This document shows positions 43,397 through 53,733 of a DNA stretch of 64,000 nt, one piece after another (position 1 is the first letter of the stretch; every line of letters begins with the position of its first letter). Origin of the DNA: Parabacteroides gordonii MS-1 = DSM 23371 (GTDB lineage: Bacteria; Bacteroidota; Bacteroidia; Bacteroidales; Tannerellaceae); the NCBI RefSeq assembly GCF_000969825.1, contig NZ_KQ033919.1:3980749-4044748 (forward strand). The letters are read 5' to 3'. The position numbers and the translations under genes are program-made. The notes under the pieces were generated by a model. It saw only the letters and a program-made list of their open reading frames with translations, did no database searches and was not told where the DNA came from.

Positions 43397-43691
43397 TCTC
43401 CGTAATAAAAAATTGCACATTTGTTTACTAATATAACGAAATGCAATATCTTTGCCCCTGTGATTTTATTAATTCTCTTAATAGACCGTCTGTTCCTGTT
43501 TTGAAACATTTCGGTATTAAGTCTAATTGTTAACCAAATATGTCTGAATATGATATTGATATATAGTGAGTTGCGTTTGCCTGTGGATTTAATTGCCTGG
43601 TATATGTATAAACGGGTCGGTTATTTTCGATGAGGTAGTTTGCAAGAAACGTTCCTATTGTCTCTCCGTAATAAAGATTGCACTTTGTTAA
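43397..43691 (+). repeat. Two dispersed direct repeats upstream of SusC
   Basis: TCTCCGTAATAAAAAATTGC (from 43397) recurs as TCTCCGTAATAAAGATTGCA (from 43662), each continuing into CACATTTGTT or CACTTTGTT. The copies are about 265 bp apart. The first lies at a promoter; the second has no -7 box. They may be operators or a decayed duplicated promoter. Confidence 0.6.
43420..43454 (+). promoter_or_regulatory. Candidate promoter upstream of the SusCD at 43853
   Basis: -33 TTTG (43420-43423) and -7 TATCTTTG (43447-43454) are separated by 23 bp, slightly long. ATTGCA/TGCAAT inverted halves overlap both elements. It implies a leader of almost 400 nt before SusC. The remaining leader holds no other recognisable feature. 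Confidence 0.4.
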
Positions 43692-43852
43692 GTTATGGGG
43701 ATGATAAAATCTAAGTTTTTTATAATTCGATAGTATTCATTTTAATATTGATTGCCTATGATTATGAATTTTTAAATCCAATGCTTTAGATCGGATATTT
43801 AGTTATATCCATTGTGTTTTTTAACCTTATATTCATTTAACAACAAACAAAA

Positions 43853-46800
43853 ATGAAAGAATCTATTTTAGATGTACATTCAGGAAAATGTCTAGCTAAA
43901 AGCAATTTATTCAGAATGTTAACCTTATTGCTTTTTGCACTATTCACAACGACTGCATTTGCACAACAGAAAAATATCAGGGGTACTGTTATCGACGCCT
44001 CAGGTGAATCCCTTATCGGTGTAAATGTCTCTGTGAAAGGAACCACGATCGGTATTATTACCGATATGGATGGTAAATACCAATTGGAAGTACCGGCCAA
44101 TGCTACGCTTCTCTTTTCTTATATCGGATACCAAACACAGGAAATAGCTGTCGGTAATCAATCATCGATCAATGTAACATTAAAAGAAGACACTCAGAAA
44201 TTGGAAGAGGTGGTAGTAGTAGGTTACGGGGTACAGAAGAAAGTAACTGTTACGGGGTCTGTAGCCAGCGTATCCGGTGAAGAACTGAAAGCATCACCAA
44301 CAACAAACTTATCGAATGGTATGGTTGGTCGTATGCCGGGTGTTATCGGTTTTCAGACAGCAGACGAACCGGGTGGCGGAGGAACAACAATCCGTATACG
44401 TGGTACTAACTCGCTGGGAAGTAATGATCCGCTGGTAGTAATCGATGGTGTGCCCGACCGTGATGGCGGTATGAACCGTTTGAATCCGACAGAAATTGAA
44501 TCTATCTCTGTTTTGAAGGATGCCGCTGCTGCTATCTATGGTGCCCGTGCTGCTAACGGTGTTGTTCTGATTACGACCAAGCGTGGTAAAGAAGGTAAGC
44601 CGGTTGTTTCATTTAATGCAAGTGCCGGTTTCTCGAAGCCAACCCGCCTGCCGGAAATGACAAACTCCTATGAATATGCGACCATGTTGAACGAAGTGCT
44701 TCCGGGCTCTTTTTCTGATGAGCAGATCGAAGGCTTCCGCACACATGCTGATCCCTGGAAATATCCGGATACCGACTGGTTCGGTGAAATTGTTAAACCC
44801 GCTTCTCCTTTGTATCGGGCTGATATAGGTGTATCCGGTGGTACGGACAAAATTAAGTACTATGTTAATTTCGGTGCCAACGGTGAGGATGGACTCTACA
44901 AAAACTCAGCCAACCGCTACGACCAGTATAGTTTGCGTGCGAATCTGGATATCAAGACCAGTCAATATGTAGATTTCCAGGTTGGAACAACGGCCCGTTT
45001 GGAAGATACCAAATATCCGGCAAAAGGAGCCGGTGATATCTTCGGTAGCGCACGGCGTACCCGTCCGGATCAACCGGCCTGGTGGCCGACAGGTGAACCG
45101 GGGCCGGCTATCGAGCGTGGTGATAATCCGGCAGTAACCAGTACGGATCTTGCAGGTTTCGACCATTACAAAAACCAGTATATCCAGAACAACTTTTCTA
45201 TCAACGTCAAAGTTCCCTGGATCGAAGGTCTTACTTTGCGTGGTAATGCTTCTTACGATATCCATTTCATGAATCGTAGAAAAATGCAGAAACCGGTTTA
45301 TCTGTATTCATGGGATGGCGTGAACGAAAGCAGTGAAGGGTTGAGCGCTTCGAAACAGTGGATCGATGCACCGACACTGGAACGCAAACACACCGAACAA
45401 CTCGGCTGGATGCTCAACGGCTTGATCGACTACAACCGCACATTCGGACAACATACAGTTGGTGTAACATTCGGTATGGAAGGTCAGAAGAAACAATATG
45501 AAGAAACATTGGCTTACCGCCAGGGTTTCATTTCCGACAGCAAACCGGAATTGAACCTCGGTGGTGAAGAAGGGCAAATGGCGAATGGCTATTCCTGGAA
45601 AGAAACTCGTCTGAATTACTTCGGTCGTGTGTCTTACAACTATCTGGAACGTTATTTATTTGAGTTCGTTTGGCGTGTGGATGGTTCCTATCGCTTCCCG
45701 AAAGATGAACGTTACGGTTTCTTCCCCGGCGTTTCCTTGGCATGGCGTGCTTCCGAAGAAGGATGGTGGAAAGATAATATCCGTTTTATCGACTATTTTA
45801 AGTTGCGTGGTTCTGTCTCACAAACCGGTAATGACGCCCTTGTGGATTCAGATGGTAACTACGATCATTCCATCCAATATCTGACGACTTATGCATTCAA
45901 CAATGCCGGTACGACATTTGGCGGTATTGAGAACAAACGTTTGTATCCAAGCCGTACTCCGAATCCGAATATTACATGGGAAGTCGGTACAACTTACAAT
46001 GTCGGTTTAGATCTTAAATTCTTACAGAATCGCTTAAGTTGGGAAACGGATATTTTCTACCATAAACGTACGAACATGTTGATCTCGCGTAATGCGTCGT
46101 TGTCGGAAATTACCGGTATCACCTTGCCTCGTGAAAACCTGGGTGAAATGAAAAACCGTGGTTTTGAGTCTTTGGTCAGCTGGCAGGATAAGATCGGTCA
46201 GGTAGAATATGGAGTGGCTCTGAACATGACTTATGCCAGAAACCAGATCACTTTCTGGGATGAAGTACAGAATGTACCGGAGTATCAGTTTTCAACTGGC
46301 CGGCCGGTAGGTAGCCGTAACCTACTGTACTATGTCTCGGATGGTATTTTCCGCAATCAGGCGGAAGTAGATGAGGCACGGGCAAAGGGATTGTTATATT
46401 CAGACAATACTGTTCCGGGTGATATCCGCTTTAAAGATATGAACGGGGATGGCAAGATTGATGGTCTTGACCGTGTCCGTCCGGAAAAGAATCAGGAGCC
46501 GCGATTCGTTGCCGGGTTGACACTGACTGCTAAATGGAAAGGCTGGGATGTTATGTTGTTATTCCAAGGTGCAACGGGTGCTCAGGTGTACATCGAAACC
46601 TGGTCGGGCCTGGTCGGCAACTATCTGAAGAGCGATTATGAAAAACGTTGGACACCGGAAAATCCCAATTCGGAAGGACCGCGTGCCTGGGACCGTGAAA
46701 ACCAGTACTGGATTAACAATGATAATACGTACTTCCTGAGAAATGCAGATTATCTCCGTTTGAAAAATGCAGAACTCGGTTACACTTTCCGTTTTGAAGG

Positions 46801-46963
46801 ACTGAAGAAAGTAGGTTTTTCTAATTTGCGTTTATATGCAAATGGTAGTAACCTGTTTACTATCGATGGTGTAAAGGATGCCGACCCGGAACAGCGTGAT
46901 GGCAGTATCGGTGGTTATCCATTGAGAAAAATTATCAACTTCGGAGTTCAAGCAACATTTTAA
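43853..46963 (+). CDS. SusC-family TonB-dependent outer-membrane transporter
   Basis: 1,036 residues. Signal region LLLFALFTTTAFAQ, carboxypeptidase-like domain (IRGTVIDASGESLIGVNVSV; GIITDMDGKYQLEVP), TonB-box region LEEVVVVGYGVQKK, plug with an IRIRGTNSLGSNDPLVVIDG motif, and a large barrel. No STN domain. Compared with 33774-36998 it has a longer N-terminal leader before the signal peptide. The SusD partner follows after 12 bp. No sensor/regulator gene adjoins except the broken XRE gene, so control of this pair is unclear. Confidence 0.96.
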   Translation: MKESILDVHSGKCLAKSNLFRMLTLLLFALFTTTAFAQQKNIRGTVIDASGESLIGVNVSVKGTTIGIITDMDGKYQLEVPANATLLFSYIGYQTQEIAVGNQSSINVTLKEDTQKLEEVVVVGYGVQKKVTVTGSVASVSGEELKASPTTNLSNGMVGRMPGVIGFQTADEPGGGGTTIRIRGTNSLGSNDPLVVIDGVPDRDGGMNRLNPTEIESISVLKDAAAAIYGARAANGVVLITTKRGKEGKPVVSFNASAGFSKPTRLPEMTNSYEYATMLNEVLPGSFSDEQIEGFRTHADPWKYPDTDWFGEIVKPASPLYRADIGVSGGTDKIKYYVNFGANGEDGLYKNSANRYDQYSLRANLDIKTSQYVDFQVGTTARLEDTKYPAKGAGDIFGSARRTRPDQPAWWPTGEPGPAIERGDNPAVTSTDLAGFDHYKNQYIQNNFSINVKVPWIEGLTLRGNASYDIHFMNRRKMQKPVYLYSWDGVNESSEGLSASKQWIDAPTLERKHTEQLGWMLNGLIDYNRTFGQHTVGVTFGMEGQKKQYEETLAYRQGFISDSKPELNLGGEEGQMANGYSWKETRLNYFGRVSYNYLERYLFEFVWRVDGSYRFPKDERYGFFPGVSLAWRASEEGWWKDNIRFIDYFKLRGSVSQTGNDALVDSDGNYDHSIQYLTTYAFNNAGTTFGGIENKRLYPSRTPNPNITWEVGTTYNVGLDLKFLQNRLSWETDIFYHKRTNMLISRNASLSEITGITLPRENLGEMKNRGFESLVSWQDKIGQVEYGVALNMTYARNQITFWDEVQNVPEYQFSTGRPVGSRNLLYYVSDGIFRNQAEVDEARAKGLLYSDNTVPGDIRFKDMNGDGKIDGLDRVRPEKNQEPRFVAGLTLTAKWKGWDVMLLFQGATGAQVYIETWSGLVGNYLKSDYEKRWTPENPNSEGPRAWDRENQYWINNDNTYFLRNADYLRLKNAELGYTFRFEGLKKVGFSNLRLYANGSNLFTIDGVKDADPEQRDGSIGGYPLRKIINFGVQATF

Positions 46964-46975
46964 AACGTAATTATT

Positions 46976-48910
46976 ATGAAAACGAAACTAAAATATATTT
47001 GCCTCTCGGCAGTCGCCGGGCTGACACTTTCACTCAGCTCCTGTTCTGACTTCATGGATCTGACACCGGAAGACCAATATGATGAAACAGCCGTTTGGGC
47101 AGATGCAGATTTGACTAAATCGGTTGTCAATGATGTCTACTCGTATGTATGCGACATCGCACAAGAGGTGAATACTTCTGCATGGTCGGACGATGCTTTC
47201 TTTACACATGTGTATGGATGCCGTGATATCAATGAAGCAACAGTTTCCCCAAGTAACCTGGGGGCTTATGATCGTGATGACTGTCCGTTCAAGTGGAGTA
47301 AACAGTACAAAGGTATCTACCGTGCCAATCTGGTATTGGAAAATATCGATAATGTACCTGAGAAAACCGGTGTAGACCTGAATGTCCTGAAAGGGGAGAT
47401 CTATTTCCTTCGGGCATATATCTATACGGAATTGCTTCGTGGCTTCGGCGGTGTGCCTATCGTAGATAAGGTGTATTCTATTGAAGAGGCTTCCGAGTTG
47501 AGCCTGCCGCGTGCTGATGTAGCAGATGTTATGGATTTTATCCTGAAAGATATCGAGCAGGCTGTTAGCTTATTGCCCGAAGAACAGTCGGGTGCGAACT
47601 TAGGCCGTGCAACGAAAGGGGCTGCCAAAGCTTTAAAGGCCCGTGTATTGTTGCATGTAGCCAGTCCGTTGTTCGCAGATCGTTCTGTTAATACATTGGC
47701 ATGTAATCAATACACCGGCGACCGTCAGGCTTTGTATCAACAAGCTTTGGATGCCGCTAAAGAGGTGATTAATAACGGCCCTTATTCGTTGGTCGATTGC
47801 AATGCAGCTACTATTAAGGATATAGCAAACAACTTCCACAATATCATTATTACGAATAATGAGGAAACAATCTGGGCAAAACAGTATGTAAACAAAGATC
47901 AGAATGCCGATAACTGGGTTCGCAACCGTGTCGCTTTGCTGCATGGGCCGAACGGATATCATAACTGGGCAGGAACTGCTCCGACACATGATTTGGTTAT
48001 GGCATTCGAGGTGGAAGACGGAAAACTTCCTGATGAACTGCTGAAACCCGGTGAAGAAACGACTGTGAATCCGTATGCAAACCGTGAACCGCGCTTCTAT
48101 GCTACAATAGGTTATGACGGTGCAGAGTGGGGACGTCCCAGAGCTGCCGATGGAGCCGTGTTCGATGCCACCCCGCTGGGTAATCTGCAGTTCGGTTATT
48201 ACGAATTGAGTAGCGGTGGTTCAAAAGTCGATGCCATACAATCTGTGGATGATGAGAATAATCCGATCAAAACGCAGTCCTTTAACGGTATGGTGGGGGT
48301 AGATTCCCGTATGTCGAATATCGAAAACTGGAATGGTACGTATACAGGTTATCTGGAGAAGAAATTAATAGATGGCACAGTCTCTGCGACCGAACATAAT
48401 TTCCAGACCAATCCGATGCCGTATATCCGTTTGGCCGAAATGTATCTGATTGCGGCTGAAGCAAGTCTTGAGTTGAACAAGTTGGATGAAGCAGTCACTT
48501 ATCTGGATGCTCTTCGTAGTCGTATCGGTCGCCCGGACACAAAAGCCACTTTGGCGGTTCGTGGACAGGCATTCAACCAAAACGACTTACGTGAATTCCT
48601 GCGGCGGGAGCGTCGTGTAGAGTTGGCTTACGAGGAATCACGTTATTATGATGTACGCCGCTGGATGATCGCTCCGGAAGCGGGTAGCAAGAAGTTGACG
48701 GGTATTACTATTGTAGGTCGTCTGAAACCCGGTAAGACGGCGACTTTACCTTATGTACATGATGAAGAGGTATATGATTATACCTGGACTGTCCTCAATC
48801 TGAACTATATAGAGAAGCGTAAATGGGATAACAAAATGTATTTTGCTCCAATCAAACTGGAAGAGACATTGCGTAATCCGGCCTTGGAGCAGAACCCCGG
48901 GTTTAAGTAG
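46976..48910 (+). CDS. SusD/RagB-family lipoprotein
   Basis: 644 residues, lipobox LSSC (Cys23). SusD landmarks include DLTPEDQYDETAVWADADLT, LKGEIYFLRAYIYTELLRGF, GVPIVDKVYS, RLAEMYLIAAEASLELNKLD, and LRRERRVELAYEESRYYDVR. It is a typical partner of the SusC just upstream. The operon appears to contain no enzymes; degrading enzymes may be the dehydrogenase and beta-galactosidase genes downstream or lie elsewhere. Confidence 0.96.
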   Translation: MKTKLKYICLSAVAGLTLSLSSCSDFMDLTPEDQYDETAVWADADLTKSVVNDVYSYVCDIAQEVNTSAWSDDAFFTHVYGCRDINEATVSPSNLGAYDRDDCPFKWSKQYKGIYRANLVLENIDNVPEKTGVDLNVLKGEIYFLRAYIYTELLRGFGGVPIVDKVYSIEEASELSLPRADVADVMDFILKDIEQAVSLLPEEQSGANLGRATKGAAKALKARVLLHVASPLFADRSVNTLACNQYTGDRQALYQQALDAAKEVINNGPYSLVDCNAATIKDIANNFHNIIITNNEETIWAKQYVNKDQNADNWVRNRVALLHGPNGYHNWAGTAPTHDLVMAFEVEDGKLPDELLKPGEETTVNPYANREPRFYATIGYDGAEWGRPRAADGAVFDATPLGNLQFGYYELSSGGSKVDAIQSVDDENNPIKTQSFNGMVGVDSRMSNIENWNGTYTGYLEKKLIDGTVSATEHNFQTNPMPYIRLAEMYLIAAEASLELNKLDEAVTYLDALRSRIGRPDTKATLAVRGQAFNQNDLREFLRRERRVELAYEESRYYDVRRWMIAPEAGSKKLTGITIVGRLKPGKTATLPYVHDEEVYDYTWTVLNLNYIEKRKWDNKMYFAPIKLEETLRNPALEQNPGFK

Positions 48911-48939
48911 TACTGGTTTTTATAAGGTAAAGAGTAGAG

Positions 48940-48975
48940 CTTTTCGGAAAAAGGCTTAAGGCTTTTCCCGAAAAG
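48940..48975 (+). repeat. Hairpin behind SusD
   Basis: CTTTTCGG pairs with CCGAAAAG across a 20-nt loop, itself containing AAGGCTTAAGGCTT symmetry. It lies ahead of a separate strong terminator and may protect the mRNA 3' end. Confidence 0.5.
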
Positions 48976-48992
48976 GTAGGCATCGGTTATCC

Positions 48993-49036
48993 AATGGGTC
49001 GGTAGCTATTTTTTATGGCTGCCGACCCATTTTAAA
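48993..49036 (+). terminator. Terminator of the SusCD operon
   Basis: A 14-bp stem (AATGGGTCGGTAGC with GCTGCCGACCCATT, one G-U pair) with an 11-nt T-rich loop is followed by TTAAATAA. The rest of this 377-bp region holds a hairpin before it and a promoter near the next gene. Confidence 0.75.
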
Positions 49037-49217
49037 TAACTCTTGTATCATTCACATTTCACCGTAATCATTCTTGCTGTCAATCAGCAGTATTGTCGGA
49101 GATAACGGGTGAAACGTACTTGTTCTATCAGGTAGATTGCATGCGATTATTGAGGGGGTAAGAGGGGCAGATCTGTAGCTGTATATTGATCGATATAATA
49201 ATAATATTACGAAATTT

Positions 49218-49248
49218 ATTGTACATATTACAGCATTTTGTAACTTTG
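49218..49248 (+). promoter_or_regulatory. Promoter of the dehydrogenase/beta-galactosidase operon
   Basis: ATTG (49218-49221), a 19-bp spacer and TAACTTTG (49241-49248) match the Bacteroidetes -33/-7 spacing, about 40 bases before the ATG. Confidence 0.6.
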
Positions 49249-49287
49249 GGCAATCTCTCAATTCGTAATTTGTAAAATAGTATTATC

Positions 49288-50454
49288 ATGAAAAACAGAA
49301 AGCTAAGAATGGGCATGGTAGGCGGTGGCAGCGATGCTTTTATTGGAGCTATCCATCGTCGTGCGGCCTTTATGGACAATCAGATTGAATTAGTTTGTGG
49401 ATGTTTCAGCGTAGACCCTGAAATATCAAAAAGTTCCGGACTCTCTTATTTCTTGCCGGAAGACCGTATTTACAGTACTTACCAGGAAATGTTCGAGCAT
49501 GAAATGACTTTGCCGGAAGGAGAACGGATGGATTTTGTAACTATCGTGACTCCCAACCGCTGGCATTTCGAACCGGCTATGATGGCTTTGGAAAGAGGTT
49601 TCCATGTCGTAGTGGATAAGCCGATGACCTTCTCTTTGGAGGAAGCGAAGCAATTACAGAAGAAGGTGGAGGAAACCGGACTCGTTCTGGCTCTTACCCA
49701 TGTTTATTCAGCCTATCCTGCTGTAAAAGAGGCGAAAGCCCGTATCGCCAGAGGTGATCTGGGTAAACTGCGTCGTGTATATGTGGAATACCTGCAAGGA
49801 TGGCTGTCCGACCGCATCGAATTACAAGGAGGTAATAATGCCGGATGGCGTACTGACCCGAAACGTTCGGGGAAAGCCGGTTGTATCGGTGATATCGGTA
49901 CACATGCCTGGCACCTGAGTGAATATATAACAGGTCTTAAGGTGCAGGAAGTCTGTGCAGACCTGAATGCCTTTGTTCCCGGACGTCCGATCGACGATGA
50001 CGGTGCCGCCTTTATGCGCTATGAAAATGGCGTGGTCGGTACACTTACAGCCTCACAGATCGCTGCCGGAGAAGAAAATAATATCCGTATCCGTATTTAT
50101 GGAGATAAAGGCGGGTTGGAATGGCAACAGCAGGAACCTAATACCCTGTTTGCCAAATGGACTGATAAACCGACCGAGGTTATCCGGATGGGAAACAACG
50201 GATTTATAGGCGATACGGCCAAGATGAATACCCGTACACCGGGCGGTCATCCCGAAGGTTTCATCGAAGCTTTTGCCAACATATACAGAAACTTCGCCCA
50301 TACCGTAATGAGCATCAAGAAAGGAGAACAGCCATGTGAAGAATGCCTGGACTTCCCGACCGTATACGATGGCGTAAGAGGTATGCAATTCATTGAAACA
50401 ATGGTGGAAGCCGGCTACAATGAAAATGTGAAATGGCAGAAGTGGGTCGATTGA
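49288..50454 (+). CDS. Gfo/Idh/MocA-family NAD(P)-dependent sugar dehydrogenase, cytoplasmic
   Basis: 388 residues, no signal peptide. The Rossmann start GMVGGGSDAFIGAIH and the VDKPMTFSLEEA motif (conserved Lys) mark the Gfo/Idh/MocA family. DIGTHAWHLSEY supplies the His often used in catalysis. It likely oxidises or epimerises a sugar released by the beta-galactosidase encoded 31 bp downstream. The substrate is unknown. Distinct from the Tat-exported family member at 55363-56748. Confidence 0.9.
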   Translation: MKNRKLRMGMVGGGSDAFIGAIHRRAAFMDNQIELVCGCFSVDPEISKSSGLSYFLPEDRIYSTYQEMFEHEMTLPEGERMDFVTIVTPNRWHFEPAMMALERGFHVVVDKPMTFSLEEAKQLQKKVEETGLVLALTHVYSAYPAVKEAKARIARGDLGKLRRVYVEYLQGWLSDRIELQGGNNAGWRTDPKRSGKAGCIGDIGTHAWHLSEYITGLKVQEVCADLNAFVPGRPIDDDGAAFMRYENGVVGTLTASQIAAGEENNIRIRIYGDKGGLEWQQQEPNTLFAKWTDKPTEVIRMGNNGFIGDTAKMNTRTPGGHPEGFIEAFANIYRNFAHTVMSIKKGEQPCEECLDFPTVYDGVRGMQFIETMVEAGYNENVKWQKWVD

Positions 50455-50485
50455 TTATGCACATACATTGAAAACCTAATATCAA

Positions 50486-53400
50486 ATGAAATTAAAAATG
50501 CTAGCTTGCTGTTGTTCCTTAATCGGAATGACAGCATTCGCTCAAAAGAATGAGTGGAAGGATCCCAACGTTAATGAGGTAAACCGTGCTCCGATGCATA
50601 CCAACTATTTTGCGTATGAAACGGAAGATGCAGCGTTGAAAGGATGTAAAGAATCGTCCGGAAATTTTATGACCCTGAACGGAACCTGGAAGTTTAACTG
50701 GGTGAAGGATGCGGATGCCCGTCCGACTGACTTCTATCAGGTGAACTTTAACGACAAAGGTTGGGCGAATATGCCTGTGCCCGGTGTTTGGGAACTGAAT
50801 GGTTTCGGTGATCCTATCTATGTAAATGTAGGATATCCGTGGAGAAACCAGTTTAAGAACAATCCCCCCGAAATCCCTGTAGAAAATAACCATGTCGGTT
50901 CATACCGTAAAGAAATTATTGTTCCGGCAGACTGGAAAGGGAAAGAGATCTTTGCCCATTTCGGTTCTGTGACCTCAAATATGTACCTGTGGGTGAACGG
51001 ACAATATGTAGGATATAGTGAAGACAGCAAACTGGAAGCTGAATTCAACCTGACCAAATACCTGAAACCCGGGAAGAACCTGATCGCATTCCAGGTATTC
51101 CGCTGGTGCGACGGTACTTATCTTGAAGACCAGGACTTCCTGCGTCTGTCGGGAGTGGGACGTGATTGTTATCTGTATGCCCGCAATCCGAAACAGATAC
51201 AGGATATCCGCGTGACTCCGGATCTGGATGCACAATATAAGGATGCTACATTAAATATAGCACTGAACCTGAAAGGCAGTGGTGTGGTAGATGTGAAATT
51301 ACTGGATAAGGATGGTAAGTCGGTCGCAACAACGACCCTGAAAGGATCGGGCAAGATTTCTGCCGATATGGCTGTTGCCAATCCGTTGAAATGGACGGCT
51401 GAAACACCTAATCTGTATACCTTGGTTGCTACATTGAAAGACGGCGGCAAAGACCTGGAAGTGATCCCTGTAAAAGTCGGTTTCCGCAAGATCGAACTGA
51501 AAGGCGGTCAGATACTGGTAAACGGTCAGCCTGTACTGTTCAAGGGGGCAGACCGTCATGAAATGGATCCGGACGGCGGTTATGTAGTATCGCGTGAGCG
51601 CATGTTGCAGGATATCAAAGTAATGAAAGAATTCAACCTCAATGCGGTTCGTACCTGTCACTATCCGGATGCTAATTTGTGGTATGACCTGTGTGACGAA
51701 TATGGTATATATGTAGTGGCAGAAGCCAACGTGGAATCTCACGGTATGGGATACGGTGAAGAAACACTGGCTAAGAACCCGTTGTATGCCAAAGCGCATC
51801 TGGAACGTAACCAGCGTAATGTACAGCGTGGTTTCAACCATCCGTCCATTATCTTCTGGTCATTGGGTAACGAAGCCGGTTTCGGCCCTAACTTCGAAGC
51901 ATGTTATACCTGGATCAAGAACGAAGACAAGAGCCGTGCGGTTCAGTATGAACAAGCCCGTACGAATGAGTTCACGGATATCTATTGCCCGATGTACCTG
52001 GGTTATGAAAGAAGTGAAGAATATTGCAAAGGCGATATCGACAAACCGCTTATCCAGTGCGAGTATGCACACGCGATGGGTAACTCACAAGGTGGATTTA
52101 AGGAATATTGGGATCTTGTACGTAAGTATCCGAAATACCAGGGTGGTTTCATCTGGGACTTTGTGGATCAATCCTTGCGTTGGAAGAAAGATGGAACAGA
52201 TATATATGGTTATGGTGGCGATTTCAACCGCTATGATGCAACAGACAACAACTTCCTCGATAACGGTTTGATCAGCCCGGATCGTAAACCGAATCCTCAC
52301 ATGCACGAAGTTGGCCATATCTACCAGTCTATCTGGGTAACTCCTTCTGACCTGGCTAATGGTGTAGTGAATGTTTACAACGAAAACTTCTTCCGCGATT
52401 TGAGCGGTTACTATGCTGAATGGGAATTGCTGGCTAACGGAGAAGTGCTTCAAACAGGTGTGATCAAGGATCTGGATGTTGCTCCGCAGCAAACCAAGTC
52501 TGTTAAACTGGATTACACTACGGACGGTATTTGTAAATGCAAAGAACTCCTGCTGAATGTGGCGTTCAAGCTGAAGAAAGCGGAAACAATGCTTCCTGCC
52601 GGATATACAGTTGCTAAGAATCAACTGGTAGTTCGTCCGTACGAAGCTCCGGAACTGAAGTTGGCCAATGTTGAAAAAGTAAATATCGCAACGGTTATCC
52701 CTACTATAAAGGAAAACGATTACAACTATCTGATCGTACTGGGTGAGAACTTCCGTATCGAATTCAACAAACATGACGGCTTCCTTTGCAAATACGATGT
52801 GAAAGGACAGGCTATGATGGATGAAGGCGGCAAACTGACACCTAACTTCTGGCGTGCCCCGACCGATAACGATATGGGTGCCGGCCTACAAAACAAATAT
52901 GCAGCCTGGAAACAACCCGGCCTGAAACTGACTTCGCTGACCAATAAGATCGAAAACGGCCAGGCTGTCGTAAATGCCGAATATACAATGGATGCTGTTT
53001 CCGCTAAATTGTATATCACTTATACGATCAACAACGAAGGTGCCGTGAAAGTATCACAGAAGATGGTTGCCGATAAGTCGGCCAAAGTATCTGACATGTT
53101 CCGCTTCGGTATGCAGATGCAGATGCCGGAAGAAATGGCACTGATCAAATACTACGGACGCGGCCCGTTGGAAAACTATTCAGACCGTAATAATGTAACC
53201 GACCTCGGTAAGTTCTGCCAGACGGTCGACGAACAGTTCTACTCTTATATCCGTCCGCAGGAAACCGGAACAAAGACCGATATCCGCTGGTGGAAACAAA
53301 CCAATAAGGGTGGCAATGGTTTGATGTTCGTAGCTGAGGCTCCGTTCTCCGCTTCTGCATTGAATTATTCGATCGAATCGCTTGACGACGGTGTGCAGAA

Positions 53401-53581
53401 AGATCAGAGACACTCTGAACTGGTTCAAAAGGTCGATTATACGAATTTGTGTATCGATAAGGCACAGATGGGATTAGGTTGTGTGAACAGCTGGGGAGCA
53501 CTTCCTCTGGAAAAATATCGTCTGCCTTACGGCGATTATGAGTTCACTTTTATTATGACGCCTATCCAGTCGAACCTGTAA
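50486..53581 (+). CDS. Periplasmic GH2 beta-galactosidase
   Basis: 1,031 residues with a signal peptide ending near MTAFAQ. The LacZ-type layout is complete: sugar-binding/jelly-roll domain (NGTWKFNWVKDADARPTDF; VNGQYVGYSEDSKLEAEF), immunoglobulin-like domains, TIM barrel (KGADRHEMDPDGG; RTCHYPDANLWYDLCDEYG), acid/base Glu463 in SLGNEAGFG, nucleophile Glu526 in IQCEYAHAMGNS, and a C-terminal beta-galactosidase small chain (RAPTDNDMGAG; YGRGPLENYSDR). It removes terminal beta-galactose in the periplasm. It is co-transcribed with the dehydrogenase and ends at a terminator. Confidence 0.96.
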   Translation: MKLKMLACCCSLIGMTAFAQKNEWKDPNVNEVNRAPMHTNYFAYETEDAALKGCKESSGNFMTLNGTWKFNWVKDADARPTDFYQVNFNDKGWANMPVPGVWELNGFGDPIYVNVGYPWRNQFKNNPPEIPVENNHVGSYRKEIIVPADWKGKEIFAHFGSVTSNMYLWVNGQYVGYSEDSKLEAEFNLTKYLKPGKNLIAFQVFRWCDGTYLEDQDFLRLSGVGRDCYLYARNPKQIQDIRVTPDLDAQYKDATLNIALNLKGSGVVDVKLLDKDGKSVATTTLKGSGKISADMAVANPLKWTAETPNLYTLVATLKDGGKDLEVIPVKVGFRKIELKGGQILVNGQPVLFKGADRHEMDPDGGYVVSRERMLQDIKVMKEFNLNAVRTCHYPDANLWYDLCDEYGIYVVAEANVESHGMGYGEETLAKNPLYAKAHLERNQRNVQRGFNHPSIIFWSLGNEAGFGPNFEACYTWIKNEDKSRAVQYEQARTNEFTDIYCPMYLGYERSEEYCKGDIDKPLIQCEYAHAMGNSQGGFKEYWDLVRKYPKYQGGFIWDFVDQSLRWKKDGTDIYGYGGDFNRYDATDNNFLDNGLISPDRKPNPHMHEVGHIYQSIWVTPSDLANGVVNVYNENFFRDLSGYYAEWELLANGEVLQTGVIKDLDVAPQQTKSVKLDYTTDGICKCKELLLNVAFKLKKAETMLPAGYTVAKNQLVVRPYEAPELKLANVEKVNIATVIPTIKENDYNYLIVLGENFRIEFNKHDGFLCKYDVKGQAMMDEGGKLTPNFWRAPTDNDMGAGLQNKYAAWKQPGLKLTSLTNKIENGQAVVNAEYTMDAVSAKLYITYTINNEGAVKVSQKMVADKSAKVSDMFRFGMQMQMPEEMALIKYYGRGPLENYSDRNNVTDLGKFCQTVDEQFYSYIRPQETGTKTDIRWWKQTNKGGNGLMFVAEAPFSASALNYSIESLDDGVQKDQRHSELVQKVDYTNLCIDKAQMGLGCVNSWGALPLEKYRLPYGDYEFTFIMTPIQSNL

Positions 53582-53598
53582 ACTGAAAATTATTAAAA

Positions 53599-53650
53599 AA
53601 AGCATAATCGGTTTACGATTAACGTTAAATAGGCCGGTTATGCTTTCTTT
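53599..53650 (+). terminator. Terminator after the beta-galactosidase gene
   Basis: AAAGCATAATCGG pairs with CCGGTTATGCTTT (one G-U pair) over a 22-nt loop, then CTTTATATT. It separates the GH2 transcript from the cytochrome operon. Confidence 0.7.
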
Positions 53651-53733
53651 ATATTAAGGAAAATACTACTTTTATTGCCGATTTTTAAATCTAATCTTAG
53701 ACTAAGTGTAAAATTTGAATACCATAAATACAG

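Noticed and set aside
52085-52774. 229-codon minus-strand frame within the beta-galactosidase gene
   Set aside because: Composition typical of antisense reading, no motif, and fully overlapped by a certain gene.
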